This document shows, in pieces, positions 6,666 through 15,368 of a DNA stretch of 64,000 nucleotides (positions within the stretch are counted from its first letter, which is position 1; every line of letters starts with the position of its first letter). The stretch lies in assembly GCF_900188415.1 (NCBI RefSeq), contig NZ_FZNV01000003.1:1-64000 (forward strand), written 5' to 3'. The notes below the pieces were generated by a model. That model was not told the origin of the DNA. It worked only from the letters and a program-made list of their open reading frames with translations, and did not search any database. A program made the position numbers and the translations under genes. Source of the DNA: Maribacter sedimenticola. GTDB lineage: Bacteria > Bacteroidota > Bacteroidia > Flavobacteriales > Flavobacteriaceae.

Positions 6666-6841
6666 AGATTCTACTTTTAAGGGTCTAAAAATAACACGGG
6701 CCGGCCACCTAGGATATGACCATTGTCAGGAAAAGAAACCGTTTTTAAAATTTGTTCCCGTTCATGGCATAAGAGTACCGCCAAACATTGTAGGCTTGGC
6801 ATGGGTTCTGTATTTTTATAGTTGAATTTGGTAGTATTAAA

Positions 6842-8083
6842 ATGATGGTAGATAAAATTAAGTGTCCCAATTGTGCACACGAGTTTGATGTAGAAGAGGC
6901 CCTATCCGGCAAAATGCAGGCGCATTTTAAGGCCGAGTATGAGCGTAAAGTAGCGGAACAGGCAGAAATATTCAACAAGGAGCGTAATAAGCTTGCCCTG
7001 GAGAAAGAGGAGTTTGAACGAAAGAAGGAAAAGGAAAACGAGCTTTTTAAGGAAAAGTTGGAGCAGCGCCTTGCCAAGGAATCGGAAAAAATACAGAAAC
7101 AGACCAATGAAACCTTTGAGCAGCAACTGCGTGCCCTGCAACAGGAAAACGAAAAGCGCAAGGAGGAAAACAGGGCCTTGCGCGCCCAAGAGCTGGACCT
7201 GCTAAAACGGGAGAACGAACTCAAGGAAAAGGCGGAGGACCTAAAGCTGAACGTACAGAAAGAACTGCTGGAAAAGCAGTCCGTCATAGAGGAAAAGGCC
7301 AAGGCCAAGGAACGTGAGGCCATGGCATTGAAGGAAAAGGAATACCAAAAACAATTGGAGGACCAGAAAAAGCTCATTGACGAAATGAAGCGCAAGGCGG
7401 AACAGGGCTCCATGCAAATGCAGGGAGAGGTTCAGGAACTTGCCCTAGAGGAACTGTTGAGGAGTACCTACCCCTTTGACGAGATCGAGGAGGTGGGCAA
7501 AGGCATACGTGGTGCGGACTGTATACAAACGGTCATCAATTCCCTGCAACAGACCTGTGGGTCCATTGTCTATGAAAGCAAACGTACCAAAAATTTCAGC
7601 AACGACTGGATCAATAAATTAAAACAGGACCAGATCAACTGCAAGGCAGACCTTGCCGTGATCGTTACGGAGACCTTTCCACCGGATATGGACCGTTTTG
7701 GTGCCAAGAACGGGGTGTGGATCTGCGGATTTAACGAAGTTAAAAGTGTGTCCTTGGTATTGCGGGAACTATTGCTGAAAACCCAATCCATAAAATCATC
7801 TGACGAGAACAAGGGCGATAAAATGGAGCTGCTCTACTCCTACCTGACCAGCAACGAATTTGTACAGAACATTAACCGCATCATTGAGAACTATGATGCC
7901 ATGATCAAACAGCTGAACTACGAGAAGAAAGCGGCCTACAAGAATTTTGCCGTACGGGAGAAACAGATTTGGGGCGTACAGGAAAACATTAACGTGCTCT
8001 TTGGCTCCATTAAAGGTATTGCGGGCAACTCCCTTTCTACCTCTACCATCCTTAATTTACCGGATGCGGAGATCGATGATTAA
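6842..8083 (+). CDS. DUF2130 coiled-coil protein
   Basis: The product has 413 residues. An N-terminal CPNCAHEFD zinc-ribbon-like stub (residues 8-11) is followed by a long Lys/Glu-rich coiled coil (about 25-195). The C-terminal domain includes 'ALEELLRSTYPFDEIEEVGKGIRGADCIQTV', 'IVYESKRTKNFSNDWINKLKQDQ' and 'VWICGFNE', the pattern of DUF2130. That domain resembles a nuclease fold ('IVYESKRT' with 'KADLAVIV'), but the biological role is not established. The chosen ATG gives MMVDKIKCP; the second Met is equally possible. Confidence 0.85.
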   Translation: MMVDKIKCPNCAHEFDVEEALSGKMQAHFKAEYERKVAEQAEIFNKERNKLALEKEEFERKKEKENELFKEKLEQRLAKESEKIQKQTNETFEQQLRALQQENEKRKEENRALRAQELDLLKRENELKEKAEDLKLNVQKELLEKQSVIEEKAKAKEREAMALKEKEYQKQLEDQKKLIDEMKRKAEQGSMQMQGEVQELALEELLRSTYPFDEIEEVGKGIRGADCIQTVINSLQQTCGSIVYESKRTKNFSNDWINKLKQDQINCKADLAVIVTETFPPDMDRFGAKNGVWICGFNEVKSVSLVLRELLLKTQSIKSSDENKGDKMELLYSYLTSNEFVQNINRIIENYDAMIKQLNYEKKAAYKNFAVREKQIWGVQENINVLFGSIKGIAGNSLSTSTILNLPDAEIDD

Positions 8084-8203
8084 TAATAGTACACAGGGTG
8101 CCGGACAACCTTGATGTCCTTGCTGATATTAAAACGGGACCAGCGGTCATTCCTTCTAGTTTGAACGCGGCCCTTATACACGTGTACACCACTGGATACC
8201 GCT

Positions 8204-8749
8204 ATGGCAGAAAAGTTTAAAACGTATTTTAAAAAACCATTGTTGAGAATACTTGTTCTCTTGCTGTTCATTTCTTCTTGGTCCTGCCAACAGGACAAAA
8301 AAGATTCCAATGATGAACTGTCCACCATGTGGTCCTCCTTTTTATCCGATTTAGCGGCAAGGGATAAGGTGGCATTTAAAAACGCATCGGGCAACGTCAT
8401 TCGGTGCTATGATTGCCTGGAGAACACCCCTACGGAAAGGGAATATATCAGTAGGCTAAGAGATACGGATTCACTCTGGTACGAGACCATTTATCAGGAC
8501 CTCATCTATATTTCCGTGGATAGTTTTATTGCGAAGGATTATGATATTATGTTCAACAAGCCGTTCATCAATCTACTTCGCACCAATGAAACAATACAAC
8601 TAATGGATACTATTGATGACACCATTACGGCAGATATTTTAGTGACCACCACCCCGCCAACACTAAATTTTGAAGGTGCCCAGCACAGTTTCACGTTCAT
8701 TAAAACCAATGCCGGATGGAAATTTAAGGAAGTGGCTACCATACCCTGA
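8204..8749 (+). CDS. Lipoprotein of unknown function
   Basis: The product has 181 residues. A basic n-region and hydrophobic stretch end in SWSC (Cys28), a lipoprotein signal. The mature protein has 'LSDLAARDKVAFKNASGNVIRCYDC' early, where the two close Cys residues may form a disulfide. It closes with 'FEGAQHSFTFIKTNAGWKFKEVATIP', reminiscent of NTF2-like or SnoaL-like export domains, in which a C-terminal strand pair reads 'f.f.k...gWk...i'. The family is not recognised with certainty. It is tail-to-tail with the response regulator gene. Confidence 0.7.
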   Translation: MAEKFKTYFKKPLLRILVLLLFISSWSCQQDKKDSNDELSTMWSSFLSDLAARDKVAFKNASGNVIRCYDCLENTPTEREYISRLRDTDSLWYETIYQDLIYISVDSFIAKDYDIMFNKPFINLLRTNETIQLMDTIDDTITADILVTTTPPTLNFEGAQHSFTFIKTNAGWKFKEVATIP

Positions 8750-8762
8750 CCAGCTGGATTTC

Positions 8763-9524
8763 TTAACGGTCTATCCAACTTTTAAAATGCGATGCCTTCG
8801 CCTTGCTCACCACAATACGCTCCGCACAGGGCGGATGCACTTCTACCAAAAGTTTGCTGTTAAAATGGAACTTGATGGTGGTAATGGCTTCCCTTCTAAC
8901 GATGAACTGCCTATTGGCCCTGTAGAACAAATTGGGGTCCAAAGCATCTTCTATATCCTCTAATTTAATATCCAACACATAGGACCTATCCTGAACGGTG
9001 ACGGCCTTTACCACGCCCGTATCTATATAAAAATAGGCAATATCCAATGTTTTTATGGGCAACAACTGATCACCGATAGTCACCAGAAAGGTCTGTTTGT
9101 AGGACATGGGTTTATGCTGTATAAGCTGCAACAGGCTTTTCATCTGCCCCTCATCCATGCCCGCTTGTTGGCGCTGTGCCTTAAACCGCTCCAAAGCATC
9201 CTGCAGTTCCTCCCCATCTATGGGCTTTAGCAAATAATCAATGCTATTTACCTTAAAGGCCTTTAAGGCGTACTGGTCATAGGCCGTGGTAAAGATGACG
9301 GGTATGTTGGGCGTTACCTGGTCAAAAATCTCAAAGGACAACCCATCTGCCAAATGAATATCCATAAAGACCAGCTCTCCCTCATGGGGCTGGGAAAAAT
9401 ATGCGACCGTGGCGGTTACGGTATCCAGAGTGGCAATGACCTCAATCTCCGGGTCGATCTTGGTCAATAGATAGGACAGGTTATCACTTGCCGCAAGCTC
9501 ATCTTCCACAATAATTACCTTCAT
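8763..9524 (-). CDS. LytTR-type response regulator
   Basis: The product has 253 residues. The receiver domain (1-120) has the acidic pocket E7-D8, the phospho-acceptor D55 in 'LVFMDIHLADG', T79 ('FTTAYDQ') and K99 ('LLKPID'). The C-terminal ~100 residues form a LytTR DNA-binding domain ('DIAYFYIDTGVVKAVTVQDRSYVLDIKLEDIEDAL', 'FYRANRQFIVRREAI'). It overlaps the upstream histidine kinase by 4 bp (ATGA), so the two are translationally coupled partners. Targets cannot be deduced here. Confidence 0.9.
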   Translation of the reverse strand: MKVIIVEDELAASDNLSYLLTKIDPEIEVIATLDTVTATVAYFSQPHEGELVFMDIHLADGLSFEIFDQVTPNIPVIFTTAYDQYALKAFKVNSIDYLLKPIDGEELQDALERFKAQRQQAGMDEGQMKSLLQLIQHKPMSYKQTFLVTIGDQLLPIKTLDIAYFYIDTGVVKAVTVQDRSYVLDIKLEDIEDALDPNLFYRANRQFIVRREAITTIKFHFNSKLLVEVHPPCAERIVVSKAKASHFKSWIDR

Positions 9525-10594
9525 GACTTTTCAATTAAGGGGAGTTCTACTTTAAAAATACCATCTGTTGTGGAAACGACCACCTCCTGTTTCAAAAGGA
9601 GAACATAGCGCTTTTTTAGATTGATCAATCCTGTGCCGGTCCCTTCCGCCAAGGTACTTCGCCCACGAATGGGATTCTCCACTATAATTTTTCCGTTGTG
9701 GGAATATACCTTTACCGTCAATGGGTTGGTAGCGGATATTTCATTGTGCTTTACGGAATTCTCCACCAACAACTGCAAGGCCAAGGGCGGTAACCGGTGG
9801 CCCAATACTTCCGGGGCAATATCAATTGCAATACGTAAACGGTCCCTGTACCTTGTATTCATCAAAAAGGCATAGCTTTCCAAAAATTTAAGCTCCTCTT
9901 TCAAGGTCACCAAATTGGTGTCACTGCTTTGTAATATATAGCGGTACATATAGGACAGCTTGTTCACGAACTGTGTGGCCTTTTCGTTCTCACGGACCAA
10001 GGAGGTCAATGAATTTAAGGAATTGAACAAAAAGTGCGGGTCGATCTGGTTTTTCAGTGCGGCCAGCTCGTTTTCCAGATTCTGTTGCTTTAGCTGTTCG
10101 TTCTCTATACGATCATCTTGCCGATCGGTCTTAAGCCTTAGGGATCGCGCAATAAAGAACAGTACCACGGACAGGTTGATCAGGGTAAAATTGACGAAGC
10201 CAATTTCCCTATGGTCCATTTCCTTGCCAAAACATATAGGGTAAAGCATCCTTATCAGTACAATGACCAAAAGTAATATGAGCACATTCAGGAGCACGAC
10301 CACCATCCATTTTACAGGGGTCGGCCATTGGAACCTATCAAAATCCACATTGGTATTCAGCTGGATAACGGCCCATGAAAACCCAAAAAAGAAGAGATAT
10401 CGGTATAAAAAATCGGCCACCCATAAAAACGAGAAATCCATATTACCCTCCATTATGGCATTGTAGAGGTAAATGGTCTTGGGCAGGGAAACCAAAATAC
10501 CCAAGAGCAATGCCGTCTTGACAATTTCTCCTTGCTTGACCTTGGTAATGCCCATGTATTTGTATGTATCTGTAATTGGAAAAGGTTTTTTCAA
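9521..10594 (-). CDS. LytS/YehU-type sensor histidine kinase
   Basis: The product has 357 residues. Four hydrophobic helices lie between about 28 and 150, then a short coiled coil (155-183). The His_kinase domain has 'NQIDPHFLFNSLNSL' (phospho-acceptor H187), the N-box-like 'LLVENSVKHNE' and a glycine-rich 'GTGTGLINLKKRY'. No extracellular sensor domain is present, so the signal is probably sensed in or near the membrane. It forms a two-gene operon with the LytTR regulator downstream. This class is common in Flavobacteriaceae. Confidence 0.9.
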   Translation of the reverse strand: MKKPFPITDTYKYMGITKVKQGEIVKTALLLGILVSLPKTIYLYNAIMEGNMDFSFLWVADFLYRYLFFFGFSWAVIQLNTNVDFDRFQWPTPVKWMVVVLLNVLILLLVIVLIRMLYPICFGKEMDHREIGFVNFTLINLSVVLFFIARSLRLKTDRQDDRIENEQLKQQNLENELAALKNQIDPHFLFNSLNSLTSLVRENEKATQFVNKLSYMYRYILQSSDTNLVTLKEELKFLESYAFLMNTRYRDRLRIAIDIAPEVLGHRLPPLALQLLVENSVKHNEISATNPLTVKVYSHNGKIIVENPIRGRSTLAEGTGTGLINLKKRYVLLLKQEVVVSTTDGIFKVELPLIEKS

Positions 10595-10682
10595 ATGTAC
10601 TGTATTCTATAGTGAATTCTTACGAACAATGTGCAGGCCCCCAAAAAACTTGAAGACCTGCACAAAAAACTAAACAAACTTC

Positions 10683-11063
10683 TTAAAGCGCATGCGCGGA
10701 AAAGTCTTTGGGCAGATACGCGGCGGTATTGAACCCTAGCTCCACTGGTTCTTCTTGTTCAAATACCTGAAAATCCGCCTCGGTCAAATTGGCACCTGCA
10801 TAGGCATCAAAACCAATGGGCAAATAATTATAGACCTCAAAACCCAACACTACGGCCTGTTCGTCCTCAAGGACCGTTAATTCATTTAGGTCCGTAAGTT
10901 CCGGTTGAATATATGTGCTCATTTCCTGCTCTACGGCCGCAATGGTATCCGCAAAAAGTTCATTGACCTGATGCTCCATTTGGTGGTGTTGGTGTATGCC
11001 CTTAAAGGAAAAAAATCCTACGGCCACTACGACCACGACTACTAATTTCTTGATATGTTTCAT
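10683..11063 (-). CDS. Small exported protein with repeated LGF-YLP motifs
   Basis: The product has 126 residues. Residues 1-21 are a Val-rich signal sequence. The mature part ends with two copies of one motif: 'VVLGFEVYNYLPIGFDAYA' and 'VELGFNTAAYLPKDFSAHA', that is VxLGFxxxxYLPxxFxAxA. Short exported proteins with repeated 'YLP..F..y' motifs occur widely in Flavobacteriaceae, but their role is unknown to me. It lies just downstream of the histidine kinase start on the same strand and has its own 5' gap, which contains a TACCTTTG (-7-like) box at 11100-11107. Confidence 0.65.
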   Translation of the reverse strand: MKHIKKLVVVVVVAVGFFSFKGIHQHHQMEHQVNELFADTIAAVEQEMSTYIQPELTDLNELTVLEDEQAVVLGFEVYNYLPIGFDAYAGANLTEADFQVFEQEEPVELGFNTAAYLPKDFSAHAL

Positions 11064-11311
11064 GATACTTATTTTTAGGTGTACTTATTTTCTATACCCC
11101 AAAGGTATTCCTAAAGCTCCCCCAATAAGTATTTATATACCCGAAGCGACCATATTACCAAGTAAAGCAACCAGAGGGCAAAATGAATTTTTCCACCTGC
11201 CAAAAAACATGCACGTTTATGGCAATAGATTAGGGTTGAACCACATAGGAACCACGTACACCATTTTGTTCACTTAAACCATATACCCTTAACCGGTATG
11301 TAAAAAGGCAA

Positions 11312-13630
11312 TTATTTGGAGAACCATTTCCGCACGGTCTCATCGGCCAATTTGTTGTTGGGGGTAAAGGCATTATTGTCCACCCCGCGGTATTCCAAAT
11401 AGCTGGGATATTTCCACCAAAGGATGCCCTGGCACCAAGGTTCATTTTCTATACCCTGAAAAATGATTTCATAACACCGCTGCTGCATTTCTTGGTTGAT
11501 GCTTTCATCTGCCTCGGCATGTGGGTTCTTCCAAGGGGCATCTATACTTCTAAACCCAATTTCGGTAAATACAATGGGCTTTTTAAAACGATCGTAAACG
11601 GTCTTGATCTTGATCTTGATGGTATCGAACTTTGCGGCCATTTCCGCATTGGTAGGATTGTCCTTTTTACTGAGCGGATAATATGAATTAAGGCCAATAA
11701 AATCCAGGTCGTCCCAAAACGCAATATTCTCGAACTCCTCTCCCCAGTTTGCCGCATAGGTAATCTGGCCCGAGTACAGCCCCCTGGTTTTTTGGATCAT
11801 TTTTCGCCAGGCATCGGGGTGTAACAAAGTGGCCTTTGTAAATTCTACGCCGATACATAGCGCATCTATATCATAAATCTCGGCTAAAAACGCATAGTGC
11901 CTGATCCAGCGGTAATAGTGGTCAAAGAACAGTTCCCAATCCGCATCGGTCTGCATATCGATACCTCCGGGCCAACTACCGCCCACAAATATTTGGGGCT
12001 TCAGTACGGTATACATATCCATAGTACGGGCCACGGATGCCGCATGTACAACGGACTCGTCATTTTCACCTCCGGCATGGTCGCTAAAACGGAACGCCGT
12101 GGGCGTATGGATATCATTGATCCCACTATAGGGTACGATCGCTACGGCATTACTGCCCATATCCTTTTGCTTGCGCAAGGATTCCGTTGCCTTACCGGAG
12201 CCATAACCATTGTAGATGTTGTACCCCTCATGGGCAAAATTGAAGCCTTTTACGTACGGAAGCGCTTTGACGGGTTGCTTTTCCGGTGAATGATTGTTTG
12301 CTACAGTAATCAGATAATCTTGCCACTGGAGTTCCAAAAGTTCCAATTCCTTGGGAGTTAGGTCAAGATCGGCATAGGCAGCAAGATATTTTTCCCTACC
12401 CCACGTATCCAGCAAAAATTCGGTGAACAGACCTGCCATACAATCGCGAACCAGGGCAGATTCCCATTGTAGAAAATCATTGTCCAACAATTGGGAAACG
12501 GTCAAAAAATTGTCAGATGCTATCAATTGCCCCGCCCAATAACGGTACCCTTTCTTCTGCCATGTTTCCGTAAAATATATGGGCAGCCCCTTGGTGAGGA
12601 TATCCATATTGGAACTTCCCAATTTGCGATGCAACAACAAGGCATAATCCTTACCCGTATGATTATCTTTATACACTTCATTGGCAATGATATGAACCGT
12701 ATTGCTCAAGGTATCCATATGGGCTTGATCGGTATTGCCCGTCATTAAGCCCTTTTCCTCCATATTGGCATAATAATGATAGGTAATCTTGGAGTCGGCT
12801 TCCGTACCGGGAACAACATCATTGATGGTGGCGGTCATGCGTTGCATACGGTCCAGGGTTTCCCGGGCAGTAGCAACATCCGTAGCATTATTGTGGGCCA
12901 CAAACCTATAGGATTCCGTATTCAAGAGTTCCTTGGGTCCTTTGGAAAAATCAAAAAAGGTGGTGGCGTCTATCTTCCATTGCGCATCAAAATCGCCTAA
13001 CACCACACGTTTGGGGCCATGGTACACTTCATAGTCCAAGTTTTGTCTATAAAATCCCTGTCCGCCATTGGTAACCCGTTTGACAAAAAAGTTAAAAATT
13101 CGTGTGGGGTCCGTGCCCGTTATAAACGTAAAGGGCAGTGTAGGGTTCAAGGGACTGGGATAAAAGCCCACCGATAGGAGCGCATTGTCATTATCTATAC
13201 TCTTGGCACCGATTTTAATTTTTGCCTTATCCACATAAAACGGAGTATTCGCCAAAAAACGTTGTAAGACGGCATGCTCATCTATGGCACCGACCATGAA
13301 GACTACCTGTTGTTGCAAATCTTCCTCATTGACAGATGACGCATTTTTAAAGGTGACCTTGGCACTTCTCCATGATGAGGTCACCTCTTGGCGGGAAAGG
13401 GGCTCCAACAGTTCCTTATAGCGTTGTGCCAATAGGGAATCCGTAGCGCCGTAGACCACCATAATTTCACGTTTATCAAAAAAACTACGGCGTAATTGGC
13501 GTTTTGTAGGTACGGAATCCAAACCCGTAACATCTGGGGCATGCTCAGCACCGGACATTAACTGAACGCTTGCCATACCCACTGCCAAAAGTGCAATGAC
13601 CAACGTAACGACAATATGTTTTCTTTTCAT
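11312..13630 (-). CDS. Membrane-anchored or exported GH113-like glycosidase with N-terminal extra domain
   Basis: The product has 772 residues. Residues 1-27 are a signal peptide or anchor. Residues about 50-440 form a domain with 'GLPIYFTETWQKKGYRYWAGQLIAS', resembling the helical part of gluzincin-type peptidases but with no HExxH zinc motif. Residues about 460-772 form a TIM barrel like glycoside hydrolase family 113 ('KGFNFAHEGYN', 'IGVEFTKA' with candidate acid/base E596, 'VFTEIGFRS' with candidate nucleophile E690). GH113 enzymes known so far cleave beta-mannan. The substrate here is open. It is a single gene, transcribed divergently from the DUF2807 gene. Confidence 0.75.
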   Translation of the reverse strand: MKRKHIVVTLVIALLAVGMASVQLMSGAEHAPDVTGLDSVPTKRQLRRSFFDKREIMVVYGATDSLLAQRYKELLEPLSRQEVTSSWRSAKVTFKNASSVNEEDLQQQVVFMVGAIDEHAVLQRFLANTPFYVDKAKIKIGAKSIDNDNALLSVGFYPSPLNPTLPFTFITGTDPTRIFNFFVKRVTNGGQGFYRQNLDYEVYHGPKRVVLGDFDAQWKIDATTFFDFSKGPKELLNTESYRFVAHNNATDVATARETLDRMQRMTATINDVVPGTEADSKITYHYYANMEEKGLMTGNTDQAHMDTLSNTVHIIANEVYKDNHTGKDYALLLHRKLGSSNMDILTKGLPIYFTETWQKKGYRYWAGQLIASDNFLTVSQLLDNDFLQWESALVRDCMAGLFTEFLLDTWGREKYLAAYADLDLTPKELELLELQWQDYLITVANNHSPEKQPVKALPYVKGFNFAHEGYNIYNGYGSGKATESLRKQKDMGSNAVAIVPYSGINDIHTPTAFRFSDHAGGENDESVVHAASVARTMDMYTVLKPQIFVGGSWPGGIDMQTDADWELFFDHYYRWIRHYAFLAEIYDIDALCIGVEFTKATLLHPDAWRKMIQKTRGLYSGQITYAANWGEEFENIAFWDDLDFIGLNSYYPLSKKDNPTNAEMAAKFDTIKIKIKTVYDRFKKPIVFTEIGFRSIDAPWKNPHAEADESINQEMQQRCYEIIFQGIENEPWCQGILWWKYPSYLEYRGVDNNAFTPNNKLADETVRKWFSK

Positions 13631-13801
13631 GTCTACCTTAATCCCTATTACTTGTTTAAGATAGTGAAAGGATAAAAACCAAGCGACAATACCGGCATAT
13701 TTAACTATTCCTATAAAAAAACAGAGTATTGTTCATTTTAAATCTTTTCTTGTATAACCAAAGCTGTGGTGTAACTTTGATGCGTAACCAAGCTCAGACA
13801 C

Positions 13802-14482
13802 ATGAAAATTTTGACCCTCCCCCTATTGTTCCTTTGCACGTTTATATCGTGTTGGGGCCAACACAGCCAAACCATACCCTTACAGAAATTCAATGAACTA
13901 AAAGTGTACGATCGTATCAGTGTAAGCCTGGTCAAGGACAACGAGAACAAGCTTGTAATAAGTGGCGAGGACAAAGATGATGTTAGCATTCAGGAAAGCA
14001 ATGGGCAATTAAAGATCAAGATGGCGATCCATGAATTTTTGTCCGGGAATACCGTTACCATAAAACTTCATTATACGCAACCCCTAACCGTTATCGATGC
14101 AAACGAAAATGCGCGCATCATTTCTGAAAATAACGTACGTGCCGGAACATTGGATATAAAGGCTCAGGAAGCGGGACTAATTATACTCAACCTAGAAGCG
14201 ACCACGGTACATATAAAAAGTACGACCGGCAGCGAGATCAAACTTTCCGGAACTACCCAAACGCAGGATATCCATATTAATACCGGGGGTAAGGTAGATA
14301 CCAAAAAACTAAAAAGTGAACATACAGAGGTTACCGTACTGGCCGGAGGACGTGCCGAAATATTTGCCACTGAAAAGGTGACGGCCAAGGTAAAGGCGGG
14401 CGGAAACATCATTATTCATGGTAATCCAAAAATTGTGGACCGGGACGATACCTTTGGAGGCGTAATTACTATACAGCAGTAA
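13802..14482 (+). CDS. DUF2807 (head-GIN domain) exported protein
   Basis: The product has 226 residues with an N-terminal signal. FISC at residues 14-17 could be a lipobox, or cleavage may follow CWGQH. The mature protein is an all-beta repetitive domain with 'FNELKVYDRISVSLVKDNENKLVISG', 'NARIISENNVRAGTLDIKAQEAG' and 'VTAKVKAGGNIIIHGNPK', the pattern of the DUF2807 putative auto-transporter adhesin head GIN domain. It is expected at the cell surface or in the periplasm. Its stop codon directly abuts the stop of the convergent CPXCG gene. Confidence 0.82.
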   Translation: MKILTLPLLFLCTFISCWGQHSQTIPLQKFNELKVYDRISVSLVKDNENKLVISGEDKDDVSIQESNGQLKIKMAIHEFLSGNTVTIKLHYTQPLTVIDANENARIISENNVRAGTLDIKAQEAGLIILNLEATTVHIKSTTGSEIKLSGTTQTQDIHINTGGKVDTKKLKSEHTEVTVLAGGRAEIFATEKVTAKVKAGGNIIIHGNPKIVDRDDTFGGVITIQQ

Positions 14483-14665
14483 TTATTGCTCTATGCTCTG
14501 GGCATGGAAACCCACCAGCTCATTTTCCTGAAATTGGGGCGTGACCTCAATGGGGTTGCAGCAGACCTCACAATCCTCCACATAGGTTTGTTGGCCCACG
14601 GACGGGTCAAGAAGCATGGAAACCTCTTCCCAACAATATGGACATTGAAAAAAATGCTCGTACAT
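14483..14665 (-). CDS. CPXCG-motif cysteine-rich small protein
   Basis: The 60-residue product has 'HFFQCPYCWEEVSMLLD' and 'VEDCEVCCNPIEVT'. These paired Cys motifs (C8-x2-C11 and C32-x2-C35) make a small zinc-ribbon-like fold. The layout is that of the CPXCG motif-containing cysteine-rich protein family, which is cytosolic with no known function. It starts 6 bp after the stop of the membrane protein gene upstream and so probably shares its transcript. Confidence 0.85.
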   Translation of the reverse strand: MYEHFFQCPYCWEEVSMLLDPSVGQQTYVEDCEVCCNPIEVTPQFQENELVGFHAQSIEQ

Positions 14666-14671
14666 ACGCTG

Positions 14672-15349
14672 TTAAATTCCCTTTAGCTCGTTGGCCAATT
14701 TCTTTAAGGTCATGGACTGTATTAAGTTATCCGCATTGGAAGTAAAAATGGTATGCTGGCCCAATTTTAGATAAAGGGTGTCTTCCTCGGTATCTAAATA
14801 AACATCTGAGGCGGTAGCATTAATTTCTTCCAATTTTACGTCAAAACGTTTTTTTAGGGTGATGCGCTCCCCTTGTTTGGTCAGTTCAAAACCGGTATAA
14901 TCAAACAGTCGTTTTAATCCGCTAAAAAAGGTAAAACCAATAAATACCAAAGATGCCATGGCAAATTTATAGGCCAAGGTGAACACATCCAACTCATCGC
15001 CATTAATAAAGGTCATGACCAGGTTTATACAACCATATATTCCCAAAAGAAAGACCAATATCCCAATTACAATTCCTATAATATCCGTAAACAAGGCCTT
15101 ATTGGTGCGCGTTATGGTCAATTCGTCCGCATTTCTTTCCGCCGTAAAACCAAAATCCTTTAAATAATCTAGATTGTTGATCTCTGATAGTTTACGGGCA
15201 ATGGAATTTTCCAAGGCAGTGGTATCCGTGGCAATAGCACGGGTATTCAACTCGTCCCTTAGTTTCAACTGTGATTCAAAAGTCAACAACGATTCCTGCT
15301 GTAATATTACAACAAGTTCGCTATCCGTTTTATCGCTATACATATTCAT
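14672..15349 (-). CDS. Two-helix membrane protein of unknown function
   Basis: The product has 225 residues. A soluble N-terminal ~85 residues begins 'MYSDKTDSELVVILQQESLLTFESQLKLRDELNTR', a helical segment often found before membrane spans in Bacteroidota proteins. Two hydrophobic helices follow (about 88-112 and 124-145), then a soluble tail with 'ERITLKKRFDVKLEEINATASDVYLDTEEDTLYLKLG'. The gene lies 20 bp after tolC and 6 bp before the CPXCG gene. No specific role in efflux can be inferred. Confidence 0.65.
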   Translation of the reverse strand: MNMYSDKTDSELVVILQQESLLTFESQLKLRDELNTRAIATDTTALENSIARKLSEINNLDYLKDFGFTAERNADELTITRTNKALFTDIIGIVIGILVFLLGIYGCINLVMTFINGDELDVFTLAYKFAMASLVFIGFTFFSGLKRLFDYTGFELTKQGERITLKKRFDVKLEEINATASDVYLDTEEDTLYLKLGQHTIFTSNADNLIQSMTLKKLANELKGI

Positions 15350-15368
15350 ACCTCCTAATTAATACCCG

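Noticed and set aside
6798-6811. TTGGCATGGGTTCTGT upstream of the DUF2130 gene as a sigma-54 promoter
   Set aside because: The -12 dinucleotide would be GT instead of GC, and the match is no better than chance for a 150-bp gap.
6745-7413. 222-codon minus-strand frame, rich in Ser/Phe
   Set aside because: It is antisense to the Lys/Glu-rich coiled coil of the DUF2130 gene; the Ser/Phe bias is the complement of AAG/GAA codons.
8080-8400. 106-codon minus-strand frame overlapping the lipoprotein gene
   Set aside because: Most of it is antisense to a well-supported signal-peptide gene. Only the last ~36 codons lie in the free gap, and they have no good start codon.
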